This document shows, in pieces, positions 1 through 12,550 of a DNA stretch of 64,000 nucleotides; positions within the stretch are counted from its first letter, which is position 1; each line of letters opens with the position of its first letter. Source of the stretch: Drechslerella dactyloides (Eukaryota; Ascomycota; Orbiliomycetes; Orbiliales; Orbiliaceae); the NCBI GenBank assembly GCA_020064725.1, contig JAGTWJ010000010.1:1674001-1738000 (forward strand), read 5' to 3'. The notes under the pieces are model-generated. The model worked only from the letters and a program-made list of their open reading frames with translations. It did no database searches and had not been told where the DNA came from. Made by a program: the position numbers and the translations under genes.

Positions 1-2439
1 CTCGCTTGGCGGCCGTCCAGTTGGATTTTACGACGGGTCAAGTGAGCACTCTCCGATTCAGGCAAGATCCTGTCACGACATTGTGGGCTCGATGTCATGA
101 GGAAAAATCTTCCACGCATCGGCGCGTAGATTCATTCCTCAGCGTGGCAGTCATAGATCGATCGATCCCATATCGTGTCCGGATTGACGGTCGTGCACTG
201 AGCCTTTCTCCCTTTCTCAGCCGCGACGGTCCAAGAAGGAATGGATTCGAGAGGTGAGCGCGGGATAATGTCATATCGTACGATATCTCGTCTGAACAAA
301 TGTGGACGATATCGATCCACAGATGCATATTCCATGGGCTGCATGCATGCACTGTTCGACGCAGGAAAGCCTTCTTCCCCCGCACTCGCATGTCCTGGCA
401 GAAACAATCTCCCCCATGAATCGCCCCGGAGTTACATTCATCCAGGCATGCACTGCCTACCAGTTACCCCAAACCAAGTCACCCCGCATGTCGCAGTTCC
501 CCCCGGTTCAGAGATCTCGAGTCCATTCAGGGCTCCCATGTCCGTCCGAGGGCCGGCTGGCACACTTGGGGCCACTTCGATCTGCCGGTTTTGGAATTCA
601 AACCTCGACGTCTGACGAGCTCTGCAAAACCACAAAGCCCGGGCCATATCCCTTGCATTGACAATTCGATTGCTCGTTATCCCGTTAAGTAATCGTAGAG
701 CGTTGCCACCTGTCTACCCTTTAACCCCGCTCGACAGCTTGAGCCGGCCTCTGCGAAACCTGGCGTGTTCTCCGATAAGACTTCATTTAGAGTTAGCAGC
801 ATCGAATCGTGGAGGGCAAACGTAGCCAGCCGCAGGAGGGTTCAAAAGTTCTTGGGAGGGTGTGTTGCGGGGGTCACAAGGCCGCTCTCTCACATGCTTG
901 CGCAATTGCGCTGCCTACCAGTCAGCAATCGCAGTTCATTCTCTGATCTCAGAAAATAGTAGCTTCATGACTACCGTTCCGTCTGGACGGGAAAGACGTT
1001 ACCTAAATGCCTCCACCATCTTCGCGAAATTCGGGGACCTTGAGGCATCGTGGGAAGGTCATCTGTCCAAAAGACGGGACATCGATATCGATACCTAGGA
1101 GTACAGATATAGATAACAGCTTCGCTTCCTTGCTTTATCGGCGAGGGAATGCTGATAGCTTGATCGGGCGCTGGTTCAAAATCAGTATAACTCTCCAAGC
1201 TAAGCCCTCGTCTTTATCACAAGCCTCAAGGGCGCCGGTTTCTCCGTGGAGCAGATAGCCACATACCTTTAACGTTCAGCACAAGTTCAAATATAATACA
1301 CCTAACAATCGCGATGCTCTAAATATAAGTATAATAATAGTAGTGCGCATGTGGACAGACATGCTCGGGAACGTCATTTGCGGCAGCGAAAGTCATGCTG
1401 CCTGCTGACAAGGGTTCTATTGAATAGAATAGCCTTGACGTGCATGCAGACGATAATGATATTGCATTGCTTGCTGGGAGCATAGACTCGCTACCCGGTC
1501 GAAATCATGCAGGTCAACTTAAACTGCTAGTTGAATGCATTTGCATCGAACTTGAAGATGATTTATGATTAGTAATGATTAGAGAGTTTCCAAGCCTTCC
1601 CGTGCTATGTCGAGTCAGGACCAACTATGATATTGAAGCTGCGTTATCCATATCAGCGATTTTCTCACTCGCCTTTAAAGCTTTGGAAATTTGATAATGT
1701 ATCTGCAAGATGATGTAGAGTATCGACATACTTGGAATCCGTAGCCTGCCTCATACCGTCTATTCGGGCCGGATGGGAGGCTCGAGGACTCGTTGCATGG
1801 TCAAGACGCCGACGCACCAACAAGCGTACTGCTTTACTACTGCAGCAGGACTTCGAACGGCCAGTCAACGGTTGCTGGGCATAGACATGCGGCACTTCGT
1901 CTCCACACGTGTGGACCAATAGCCCCAGCTATGGTTCCCCGGCTGAGATATTTTCCGTAATTTTCTCGACAAACAAGCCTAATAGTCACGTTAGACTGTT
2001 CGCGACAAGACTCCCAAGGAGGGCTTTGCGCACTTGGCGGCGGGCCTTGATGCATGATTTTGTAGCCTCGCTTGCTAAACTCGCTTTTCGATTGACTCGC
2101 GCGGAATTCGGAACAGCGAGGCCAGCAAGTTGAGTTCTGTTCTTCATGGTGAGTAGAAAAGCTAAAATGTGTACCGGTTTAGACCGGGCGATGAGTCCCG
2201 CAGCTAGCTGTGAGTTCTTATATGTATAAAAGCTCGAAGCGATTCTCTGCGCCGCTGCCGTGAGCCCAGTCAGCGGCTACCTGACCAGGAAGTCGGGAAT
2301 TGTTATATATCAAGCATCACGCCGACAACACACTTATCTATCATACCCATAACATACTCTAATCTTGATCTCGAGGTAAGATTGCCCACTCTACAGACCA
2401 CATCACGGGCAAAGCATGCATTGACACCGGGCATTCAGT
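1..2439. other. Intergenic stretch, no supported gene
   Basis: Short open frames occur on both strands, but none has a recognisable domain, a credible splice structure or protein-like composition, and several lack an ATG. The stretch around 1260-1350 is AT-rich. The last few hundred bases presumably hold the promoter of the gene starting at 2440, including a TATA-like tatataaa-type element near 2220. I see nothing else in it. Confidence 0.6.
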
Positions 2440-3503
2440 ATGAAAATTGGACCCGAAAGTAGGAATGAAGCATCGGGGTCGGTCTCGGAAGCGGGCCCTT
2501 CGAATCTGCGTGCCAACAATATCGTACCTCCCTCGTCGACGGGCGTTAACTCGAACGACGAGATATCCCCCTTGCCAAAATCCGACAAAATAGAGAGCGG
2601 GGAAAGCTCCGTTTCTCCGAAGGCTATGCAAGATCGAATATCAGCACAGATGGAAAAGGCATCGGAGCTACCTTCCTACGCCGACCTTCTCAAGTCTGGT
2701 ACAGTCCAAGTCCCGGGTGCCAATGAGAGTATCGGATACCTAAACGTCAGCCGCCAGCTCGCCAGCCTCTGCAGCCAGGCCGCAATCAGGCAATATAGAG
2801 AGCAATCAGGTCGGGGTATCATTCTTGCGGTCGACACAGTTGTCAAGCAATGCGGGAAAGTATGCGATATCTTGGACATCATCATAGTCAAAGTCACCGA
2901 TCTCAAACTGTCGGACGACACCTACTGGTACCTGCAGAACGCAGCCGAGTATTTGGGCTGTCATATACTAGTTTGTTATGCCCTCTTGACCAGGAACCCA
3001 TCGTTGTTTCAAAGGGATTCAGATAGTCCGGATAGGCGGATGGTAAACCGATCTTATCTCAGACTGTGGACCAAGCTAGCGAAGAAATTAACCTATCCAG
3101 ACTTTAATAAGTAAGTCTACAATGCGTCCTAACAGGATCTTATCCACGGTTGTGAAGGGTCTCGCGTATATGTATGCTGAGTGAGCGTAACAACAGACTC
3201 CCCGACGATGCAAAAGCAGCCAAGATTAATGTTCCGAATGGTGAATTCCACCTGCTCCTATTCAAACTGATCGATCCAGACTATTCCTATCACCTTGGTC
3301 GTAAAATCTCGAGATTCGTCGATAAGATTTTTGGGACCTCGCCGACAAAGGAATGTGTCAGTGGACTGTGCAGCTTGAGCCCTGAGGCCATGCAGGCGAT
3401 TAGGTATTATTGCACATGCAAGGAGTCTAAATATCAGAAGAGAAAAGCCGAAAGGGAGGCAAACGCCATGCTGCCAGTGTATTCAGCAGACCAGCAATCA
3501 TAG
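2440..3503 (+). CDS. Unknown fungal protein, 338 residues, two exons
   Basis: I do not recognise this family. Exons are 2440-3110 and 3158-3503. The 47-base intron begins GTAAGT, has CTAAC near 3129 and ends AAG. The join keeps frame (exon 1 leaves two bases, completed as AAG). The first 75 or so residues are Ser/Pro-rich and probably disordered. The rest looks globular and helical, with cysteines near KQCGKVCDIL and a hydrophobic helix around HILVCYALL. The C-terminal exon carries a CTCKESKYQKRKAERE charged segment. No signal peptide or secure membrane segment is visible. The gene stands alone with about 600 bases to the next gene. It is probably a lineage-restricted gene; the two-exon structure is well supported, the function is unknown. 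Confidence 0.7.
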
Positions 3504-4125
3504 TCATCGGTCTGGTTCTGTTAAGTTTTTCTGCTGTATATTAATATCACGATGTCAACGACCACCTCTTATCAAGCGAACAATGAAATCATCGAAACCT
3601 GGTATTTTGCACACCTACCCATTATTATTTCCTGCGGGTGCCCGCTGAGCTGTTAACGGCAAACAAAGATCAGTTCCGACTTTGGATCAAGTTTTCTTTT
3701 TCCCAAGGCCTTGAGACCCATCAGCTTAGCTGTATACTAGTATCAGGCCGCAGGTCTTGTCACTAACATCTTTTGTTTGCTTCGTAGCGCGTGGGGATTC
3801 TCTATCTACCTTCACTAACGAAACCAAAAGAATCCTTGCACTGCTAGCAGCTCGTCCCGTTCTTGCATTCATGTTGCAGCGAGAAGGATTAGGCCGCAGG
3901 GCTTCGGAAGGATCAGGCTGACCTGATTGGCTCGCTCTGCGACTTTTTTCTGCCTGGATCCCGGCTCAGGCTTGCAAGGCTACAACCCAACTGTGGAACC
4001 AACGCCTACTGAAGTCATTAGTCTCAGTGAAGTCATGTTTTCTCCACACCGATCTTAAAGTAGGATCCTGCGTCCGCGGCTAATAAACCCAAGGCGGAAT
4101 ATTTATATATCGTTCGATCCGACCG
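3504..4125. other. Intergenic stretch between two plus-strand genes
   Basis: This should hold the 3' UTR of the upstream gene and the promoter of the F-box-like gene. A TATA-like atttatatat lies at about 4100, some 25 bases before the ATG at 4126. No coding signal was seen. Confidence 0.5.
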
Positions 4126-5690
4126 ATGCTGTCACACATTGTAGACGCCACCGATAACATCTTTAATCATATATTTATATCTGCGCCCTCAAGGCTAGCG
4201 GACATGGAGCAGACTCAGAGTATTCGAAAGGTTACCTGGTTCAAACAAAAATTTGGGAAAAGACGCTCGGATGGTCGCGCCCAAAGCGCCTCGAACTCCG
4301 CAGCGGAGGATCACCTCCTCCAGCTTCCCAAAGAACTTGCGGGGCCAAGCTTGTTCCAAACTCTCCCGGCTAAGCTGCTCATGAACGCGAATGTTAACAA
4401 CATCAAACCGAATCGCCTACAGCTGCATTTACACACTATTCCTCCCGAGCTGCTGATACAGATTGTTAACGAGGTTGGAAAGTTGTCGGAAAAGGACCAG
4501 CCTGGGAGCAAGGATGCGGATGGGGTGGATAAAAAAGCGCTGTTGAATTTTGGCTTAACTTGTCGGCGGCACCTCAGCCTCGTGTTGCCGGAACTCCATC
4601 ACGATGCAAAACTGGAGTTTCCGTTGGCGCAGCGACATGTTACAAGGACACGGGACATCCGGAAGGCAGGATATTACACAAAGTATGCTCAGTTGAAATA
4701 TCGCAGAATCTAAGCCATAGATCGACTCAATTGACACCACTTCTCACTAGGAGGTTGATCTTGGTCAATAATGACGACCCGTGGCGCGTCCACCGCCCGG
4801 GAGACATACTTCACCTGTTCCCGAATATCACAAGTCTACGACTCGGCATCTCCTCCATCAATGCTGGAAGGGAGCTGCAGATTATAAATCTGGCGTTGAA
4901 TATTTTCGGGAGCTTGAAGGAATTGAGCCTAGAAGGTCGCGTCAAGCTGGTCCATCTCCCACAGAGTGATAAGCCTGGGTTAAAGATACACGCTGCGCGG
5001 CTGCAGAAGCTCCGGCTCTTCTTCAACGGCGTAGGCTCCGAACTGTTCATAGCGGGACTCTTCGAGATGCTGCAGGACAGCTGCCGTCGGCTTAGGGTGC
5101 TGGAATACCGCCCATTTAGTTATATCGAAGGCGACCGCGACAAGTTCAACTGGGGCTATCTCGGTGGCCTCCTGCAGTCGGAAACGCTGCAGGAAGTCAA
5201 GTTACATATGCCGGCGGGTTACTTCGAAGGATGCATGGACTTTCTACGAAGTTTGGCTGGACAACGTAGAGACCTAGAGATAGTGGATCTGAATTTTGAA
5301 GAGTCAAGGTTGGAGTTGTTTTCATACGGGGTAAGTTTATTCGCTTTGGCAGCGGCCGGTAATCTCACGCTATAGCGCTAACATGATTTATACGCGTGTG
5401 TAATATAATAGGATGCTCTCACGCAGGAGATACTGAGCTATCCGAGCCTTACACGAATTCGGGTCACTCACGTTCATCCAGTCGGTCGCGAACCGATAAC
5501 GGTGGTCGAGAGGGTTGTCTGCGCGGACCGGTTAGAGCGGATATTCCGAGCATTCTCGATGGAGCTTATTCGGTTAAGGCAGATCGAATGGTATGAGTCT
5601 GGGTATTTGGGAGAGGAGTGGAAGTGGCATCGTGAGGAGGGAAGGCTGTGGGATCGCGCCCGGCTAGTACGACGACTGGATGCCGTTTAA
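4126..5690 (+). CDS. F-box / leucine-rich-repeat-like protein
   Basis: Model: exons 4126-4682, 4751-5330 and 5412-5690, giving 471 residues; both joins keep phase. Intron 2 is textbook (GTAAGT, CTAAC at 5378-5382, TAG). Intron 1 (GTATGC to TAG) could also end at 4720, which is in frame too, but the 68-base version is more usual. Around residues 103-125 lies IPPELLIQIVNEVGKL, the pattern of a fungal F-box-like helix. It is followed by a conserved-looking CRRHLSLVLPELHHD segment, and then by leucine-rich lines such as ITSLRLGIS and LKELSLEGR. This is the usual layout of fungal F-box/LRR-like proteins, which present substrates to SCF ubiquitin ligases. The SCF role is inference. A later start at M27 (MEQTQS) is possible. 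Confidence 0.7.
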
Positions 5691-6072
5691 CGTTTGATTA
5701 AATTGAGAATCTCGAGATATTCTGAGGTACCATTAGCCGCCGCATGTATGATAGGCTGGATGCCGGACATAAGCTATCGATATAGTAGAACTGGTACCAA
5801 CAACAGCTTCGATTAATGACGAGAGTCTGCCGTCGATTTCGGTGATACTGATAGGTTGAGTCTACAGACCATATATCCAGGATTCAAAGTAGCGTCGTTT
5901 AGAGCGACGCGTCTGTTAACGTTGCATCCAGCGCCATACTACACAACTACAAAATTCGCTATAAGTGACGTATGCTCTGCCAAACCGATAACCTGCTTAG
6001 TCTCGCAGTCAAATCTGCAACCCACATAGGTGTAAATCTGCTCGTTCTCCCGCTATCTCACTCAATATCATA
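5691..6072. other. Intergenic stretch
   Basis: This is 382 bases between two plus-strand genes with no coding signal. It is expected to hold a 3' UTR and a promoter. Confidence 0.5.
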
Positions 6073-7658
6073 ATGAGTGCGGGTTGCGAGGGAAATACAG
6101 CCCGTCATACCCTTAGGCCCACTTATAAGAATGGGAATGCAGGAACAGTACCTGTCATTGGTCTGTCAAAGATCCTTTCGGCACGAGGCGTTCCCCATTA
6201 TCTCGCAAAACATTATACTCTGCTGCAGACAGACGCTACGATTAATTGGTGCTACCATCTGATATCGAATCAAGAATTAATGGAGGCCTCGGTTGCTAAC
6301 AAGACGGTCTCAAGGCTACTTTCGCTTCCTCGCGAGCTCCGGGACGAAATCTACAATCATCTTTTGATATTCCATCTTCCCCCTCTCGAAAATGTCACCC
6401 AGATTCAAGGCTTTCCCGCGTGCGTTCTCCACCACACTGGGGCGATCTTTACCGATCGATGCGTTCCCCAACAGTTCAGGTATCGATGTGGACAGGATTT
6501 AAGGATATTCCGCGTCTGCAAACAAGTATACTTCGAAGCGTCTGAGGTGTTCTATTCTCACAATACGTTCCCCATATTTATTACTATCCGGCCAACGGAG
6601 CCATCGGATTTTCCTTCGCGCTGGCAGAGCAGGACACCCGTAACGGTGACCTCGATTGCTCCATGGGAGAATTTCGACTATCTTTGGCGGAAGAACTTAA
6701 GGTACTGATCACTTCACTCTTTTGCAAATTCAACATTTCTTCCACAGTGTCGATGCTCCTTCCGATTTATACCATTTGCATACACGGACGTAGTCTCCGG
6801 AGCAGACGCTGAGGCTCGCCGTTGAAAATGTATAGAATTCGAAGAAGGCTGACTGATAATAACCAATGCATATCGAGCCTGTTCAGCCACTGCGTATGCA
6901 TAACCCACCACTGTTACTTCCCGTGGCCAACCGGCTCATACTCTCAATGCCGTTGCGAGGCCAGCTGCGGTGGAAGATATTCCCATCCAAAGCGGCGTCG
7001 TGCGTGTAAACCGATGCCGTGTTGTAGCCAAAGAGAGCCAAACATAACAATCCCGCCCTCAACCCTTTCATCCCGCGCAACTAATCTTATACGTCACCTT
7101 CGAATACACTGCCAACTGTGCGAGACGCTTGGACATGAACTGAACCGGCCTAACCTCGGCTTCGTTTTACGAGCAGTGGCAAACCGTATCAGCTACGCTT
7201 GCCCTTCCGCCTCTAAGACCCTAAACTTTGGTCTCGGTGCGGAAACCAGTCTACCAAAATTCGTGAGCTTAATGTCACCACTTCTAGCTGGTCGCATTGA
7301 GATACACATCCCTCCAAAAGCAATGATGCCCCAGGCGCACGCTGATGCATTGATCGCTTTGGAAGCAGAGAAGGTTAAGCTTGAGCTTGAAGCAACCGAG
7401 GAACGAAGGACGATCTCGAAGGGAGCCCAGACGGATCCACCTGAAAGCGAAGATGAACCTGTAGCATGGGCACCTTTGGAGACTGAGAGGGGGAGACTGA
7501 TGGTCCGGGCAAAGCAGCGAGTCCCTATCGAATGTTCCATGCTTTCCTCGCGACGGATTGCTCCCAGGCGGTCTCGACACCAGCAAAGCCTGGCAACGGC
7601 TCCTAGGGATGATGGCCAGAGGTTCTCATCTGCATCGCACTCTACCGCAAGAACATGA
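6073..7658 (+). CDS. 2EXR/DUF7730-like fungal protein, structure uncertain
   Basis: The first exon (6073-6701) has an ATG and encodes the hallmark LLSLPRELRDEIYNHLL near residue 80, then FRVCKQVYFEASEVFYSHNTF and APWENFDYLWR. The same blocks occur in the gene at 21764-22890, so the two are homologous. This is the pattern of fungal F-box-like 2EXR/DUF7730 domains. A GTACTG donor at 6702 follows. The frame 7028-7658 contains a plausible second half (LIRHLRIHCQL; a charged helix with LEAEKVKLELEATEERR). Joining 6701 to 7028 keeps frame and would give 419 residues, but implies a 326-base intron, long for this locus. A 46-base intron ending at 6747 instead leads quickly to a stop. The middle may therefore be decayed or have extra exons. 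The function of this family is unknown. Confidence 0.45.
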
Positions 7659-7851
7659 ACGCAAACATCAGTTGGTGATGCTGAGTCAGCATGCAACCAT
7701 ATTTGTGTTGGCCAGAACCCCACGTAGCCGCAACCGTCGACATTTACGATCGCGAACTACGAACGCCTGAACCAGCCAGCCAACACTATTCAAAGGCCAA
7801 CCGCATCCATCTCGTCGAGTGCATGCGTCCGCCGTGACGAATCCAGCCGTC

Positions 7852-8878
7852 ATGAACTCCATTCGCCCCTTACTTCAGCCCATTACGACGTCGCTACCGG
7901 CCCCCATCCGGAACCTAGGCGTCTCTCTCATCGGCGACCACTGCTACACTTCCATCATCGAAAACATCGACCTCTCCGACACCGCCTGCATCAAGCTCGG
8001 TATCTCCAAAGGCCTCGGTGTTGGCATTATCGCCGCCTCCTCAATCGTCAAGGTGCCACAGATCCTGAAGATAATAAACTCCGAGTCCGCCGCTGGACTT
8101 TCCCTGCTCTCCACGCTCCTCGAAACGAACGCCTACGCCATCTCGATCGCGTACAACTTCCGCAACGGCTTCCCATTCAGCACATTCGGCGAGACCGCGC
8201 TGATCGTCGTCCAGAACATCGCCATCGCCGTCTTGATCCTGCATTACACGAGTCGAGGCGCCTATGCCGGAGTTCTGATTGCTGCCGTCGCTGCGGCGGC
8301 ATATGCCCTCTTCAGCCCTAATCTGATCAATGATCAGACCATGACCCTGCTGCAGGCTTCCACCATCCCTATCAGCTTGGCCAGCAAACTTCCGCAGATC
8401 TATACCGTTTGGCAGGAGGGCGGGACGGGTCAACTCAGCGCATTTGCAGTGTTCAACTTCTTGGCTGGTAGCCTGGCCAGAGTGTTTACCACGCTTCAGG
8501 AGGTAGTACCCTTTTTTTCCTCTCCCCTTCCATTGTGTCACAAGGCAACCCCTTTCCCGTGTTAGATCGCCGCTGATAGTTGCCCGTGTGTATTAGGTTG
8601 ACGATCCCTTGATCCTCTATGGGTATGTCGGCGGTGCTCTCCTCAACGTCGTGCTAGCCGCGCAAATGGTGTACTACTGGAATTCCTCCTCCTCGGCTAA
8701 GGGGAAGAAGCGATCTAAGAAGTCGCTGAAGGCTATCCCGGACACCAAGACCCCGCAGACCGCAGCTCGAACTCGGTCCAAGGGAGGTGCAGAGGTCAGC
8801 ATGGAGACTGCAGTTATGACCGACGGCGGGGCCAAGCCGTACACAGGCAGTGTCCGCAAGAAGTCAAGGAAGGCTTGA
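7852..8878 (+). CDS. MPDU1: MPDU1-like PQ-loop membrane protein
   Basis: Exons 7852-8502 and 8597-8878 give 310 residues. The 94-base intron lies inside FTTLQE|VDDPLILYGY, the exact spot where the family motif continues. The open frame extends upstream to a GTG at 7819, but the first ATG is at 7852. Two PQ-loop motifs are visible, KVPQILKII and KLPQIYTVW, among about seven hydrophobic helices. The family (mannose-P-dolichol utilisation defect 1) is an ER membrane protein needed for use of dolichol-phosphate mannose and glucose as sugar donors in N-glycan, GPI-anchor and related pathways. Human MPDU1 is about 247 residues; the extra length here is a Lys/Arg/Ser-rich C-terminal tail after the last helix. 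It ends tail to tail with the minus-strand gene at 9727. Confidence 0.9.
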
Positions 8879-9726
8879 TTCCGGTCTTTCTTAGTCTTTA
8901 TTGTTTTGTGCCGCAGCTATGTGATTGTGTCGTCTTATGGTTGTCGCGCCTAATTGTTGCTTGTGACACCGTTGATGGCTTCTGTTTGTAATTCTTAGAT
9001 ATTTGTACCTACGTATCCTCAAGTAGATATATAATGGACAGTTGCTACAAAAGTGGCAGGACTGTCGGTATCGACCATCCGTAACTGTGTAATTTAAAGG
9101 TTGGATTGAGGGCAGACGGTATGGTAGTCCAAAATATAATAATATTTTAAAAAACTCATTGCGTTGATATATATACATCACGTATAGGCATTAGATGAGG
9201 AACCTGACTCTTTGATGAAAGAACCAAAGGCGAAACAGCTAAACCACTGATGCTAATCGAACATGTCAAATAGAGAAAAAAGGTTGCAGCAGGTATATAT
9301 AGCCCATCGTCCAGGCGAGGGGAAGACACCCGTGAAACATTTGTCAAAGAATTCTGGGTGAGACGCATGAGGCAAAAGAAAGAGCTGAAATCAAGAAATC
9401 CTTGCTCGCACAATCAACTGACCTTGAAGCTAAATAACTTCATAAAGACAAATAGAAAGAAAACGCATACGGTGAGTGCAAGGCTAAAAGCATTCCTACG
9501 CAGAAAACGCCGTAAAACTCAACAATCGCCCAAGATATCATATAAAACAAGATAAAGAAGAGGTATGAAGCGCGCGTACCAATGAGGCCCGAGAGGGATC
9601 AAGTTAGAAGTAACAAAGGGGAATCATCAAGACTGCTATGTGGCATGGGAGAGAACGAAAGAACAAGATTTAACTTTTGATGATATACCTGCCCAAAGTC
9701 CAATTCTGATTGTTGCATTCACTCGT
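8879..9726. other. Convergent 3'-3' intergenic stretch
   Basis: This is 848 bases between two converging genes, AT-rich around 9120-9560. It should hold two 3' UTRs. The small open frames here have no protein-like features. Confidence 0.5.
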
Positions 9727-12550
9727 CTATCTAGTATCGATGCCGACTCCACCCCACGGCGCGTACATCCCCGCTGCACCACTCTCTCGACTGCCTTTAG
9801 TCGCATTGGATACGTTGCTGGCCCGCGGGTTGGCCACTGCGAGGAAGTGGCCCGGGTCGTGTTCCTCTTCCATGTCGATGTCCACATCGTCATCTTCATC
9901 GTCCGCATCACTGCTGCCATCGTCGTCATCGTAGACGGTGTTGGGAACCATTTGCGGACCCATGAAGTTATTAAGATTATTATTAAGAATGCCGTTGGCA
10001 TTCGGGTTCGGGTGCATGGAAGTCTGAGTCATTGCGAGGGCCGGTGAGACGCCGGCCAACAGTCCTCCAGGAAGGTTGTTCATGCCCAGGACGTTCAAGG
10101 ATTCCAGGGCACCTGGCTCGAAATCGTCCTTCTCAAGAATGCCAGGGCCAATACCCAGGTCGTCCAGGCCACTGCGGTAGGGAGTGCTGTGGCTGTGGGT
10201 GCTGTGCAGACTGGTACGGCTGTTGCGACTTTGCAAGCTCGAGCGTCCGAGGTTGGTGGGGATATAGCTACTCGAAGCAAAGCTCGCGACAGGGGTTCGC
10301 CGCTTGGGCGGCCGGCCATCAATGTAGTCGTGGTTCTCGGACTGAATTGACGAGGCGTCCAGTTCTGCCCTTTCCGGGAAAATGTCGTCGTCCGTGCGAG
10401 GGACTTGGTGATCTGTTATCGATCTAATTTCCCGCAACGACTTGGCGGACGACTGTGAGTTCCAATGGAAGGGAACCGTCCAGCAATGCGAGCGATATTG
10501 ACAGAAATCATCTTCTTCGCCGCTGCGGGAGGATTGTGGCTGTTGTTCCCAAGGCGGCAGTCCCTTGAGTGGTGCGCACAGGAAGTAATCGACATTCTCG
10601 GTCCATTTCAGGTCTGGCGCGTCGACAGTGATGGTTGCAAGAGTTTGAAGGATTGCGTAAATTAGCAGCCATCTGCCTTTACGAGCGTCATGTGGGTCGA
10701 TTTCGATCGCCCGGTCGCTCTTCTCCATTAATTGATAGGCAGCCACCAGGCTGTTGTTGGGCGATGTGTAAAGAGCGTCCAGATTTGTAGCCTGAATGAG
10801 AGCGAGGGCGTTTTCCTTTTCGATTGTCTTATCGGTATTGACCGTGCGCTTGCCGAAGAAATTGCTCTGCTTGTTCGTTCGTATCGCGGTGGTCGTTTTG
10901 ACTTCGGGGACCAAGGGGTATGGATGAGGGATATGAGGGTACTTGTTGCTCCGATCGAACGACAGAAGGATGTCAGTAAACTGGAGGGAGTTATCGTCGG
11001 CTCTAAACTCCTGTTTGTATGGGTTCATAAGCTTGTGCGCTCCGGTCGCTCGGTGAGTGGAGCTCGTTGACGCGGATGATGAACTGGGCGCCGCTGGTTC
11101 CCACATAACGTCCTTGTCGACCAGGAAGTCGTACAATGCATCAAAGTCGCGCTGGAGTTGTTGGTAGAGGAGTCGACCAAACTTCTCGCCTGCGGGTGGC
11201 CAGGACCCGAACCGGTTCTGATAGTGCTTCACCAGAAACTTTTGAAAACGGTCAAACGCGTGTCGAGCCGGCGGATACCCTGCGGACATGTGGGGCCATA
11301 TGTCGTTGAACGCGAATTGACCATGAACCAGTAAATTGTCGCATTTGTCGGTTCTGACTTGTATATTGAGGTTGGCGCGGTCGAGGTGTGCACGGGTGAT
11401 TGGAGATATTTGCTATAACATACGATGTCAGCTCTGTGACTGTCTCTCTTACCTAAAGAGATACTCAAGGGGGGATAGGTACCTGGTAGTCGAGGGAGAG
11501 CTCGAGGCGGTTCATCATGCCGACACAATGGACGAAGCTCTCCTTGTATAGATCCGCCAAACGGTACTTTTCAGCAAAGATGAGCATGCCGGCCGCAAGA
11601 TCCGGTACATTTCGAACATCGTCGAACTCTTTCCGTGTGAGATACCGAAGTAGATCTTCGACATTATCGTGACCCGGCGGCATGTATAAATCCATCCGTT
11701 CGGCCAGATCCAGGAGTGTTTGACCAAAAGTCGACCCGACAAGCGAGCGATTGAACAGTAGAGCGAAAAAGTTTCGGGTGGTAGCATGGTGACGGTAAAT
11801 AGCCAATCTATCATTGGACCGCGGAGCAGGGAAATGGAGTTCGTGCGCAATCCCTTCCAACTCTCGACCTTGATTAGGTTGCATCGGATTGATCTCCTGG
11901 TCGGCCGACATTAATGAGGAAGATATGCTTGATGGAGATTGTGGAAGGTCGTCATAGTCGTAGAGTGATCCAATCAGGAAGGGTGAATTCGTCGCACGTA
12001 GCACGGAAGATCGTATTCTGAACGAAGGCTGTCTGAAGGGTTGGTCTTCTTTCGATTTCGAAAACTTGTCGGAAAGATATACGAGTGTGTCGCCATCTGG
12101 GAACCAGAGTTCAGGATCCTATGTTCATGACGCGAGATGTTAGATACGCCGTATTGCTCTTCAAGCTCCTTAACTGGATATCGTTCGATTGAAATAGCTC
12201 ACCCTTCTGCTCAGTCCATTCCAGGGTGAGGCCGGTCTTCCACCACCCTCCCATCTTTTCAAGGTCGGCACAGACTCGATCTCAAGATCTAGCTTCGGCT
12301 TCGTAGCGACTGGGCTGATCTTCTCCGCCAAAGTCCCTCTGATCTTGTCGGATTTCGAGTCTATGAACGAGCGGAACACAGACTTCTGATTCGAAGAGGT
12401 GCGGCCGAATGATCTGGAAGAGAACGAAGATAGGCTCGGGGAACCTGTTGATGTCGCGGGAGTAGCGAGTCCACCATGGCCGAACTTTGCAACTCCTCCG
12501 CTCGAAATCTTGTCTAACTTCGAGCGTGCTCTTGCCGAACGTTGCGCCAT
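9727..12550 (-). CDS. Large unknown protein with BTB-like N-terminal segment and acidic tail
   Basis: Transcribed right to left: exons 12203-12550, 11483-12118 and 9727-11412, giving 889 residues with clean phase at both joins (introns of 84 and 70 bases, donors GTGAGC and GTACCT). The basic Ser-rich N-terminus (about 115 residues) is followed by DPELWFPDGDTLVYL and a BTB-like core (SFRIRSSVLRATNSPFL), then a helical region with DLAERMDLYMPP and GMLIFAEKYRLADLYKESFVHC. Late segments include RKGRWLLIYAILQTLATITVD. The C-terminal third is Ser- and Asn-rich with a long Asp/Glu tract near residues 835-860. It resembles the widespread Aspergillus-type hypothetical proteins now grouped as DUF8004; that family name is from memory and unverified. 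It shares the DGDTLxYL segment with the gene at 37753-40521. A regulatory or scaffold role would be a guess. Confidence 0.75.

Noticed and set aside
7819..7851. Upstream extension of the MPDU1-like frame
   Set aside because: It starts with GTG; the first ATG is at 7852 and the family does not need the extra residues.
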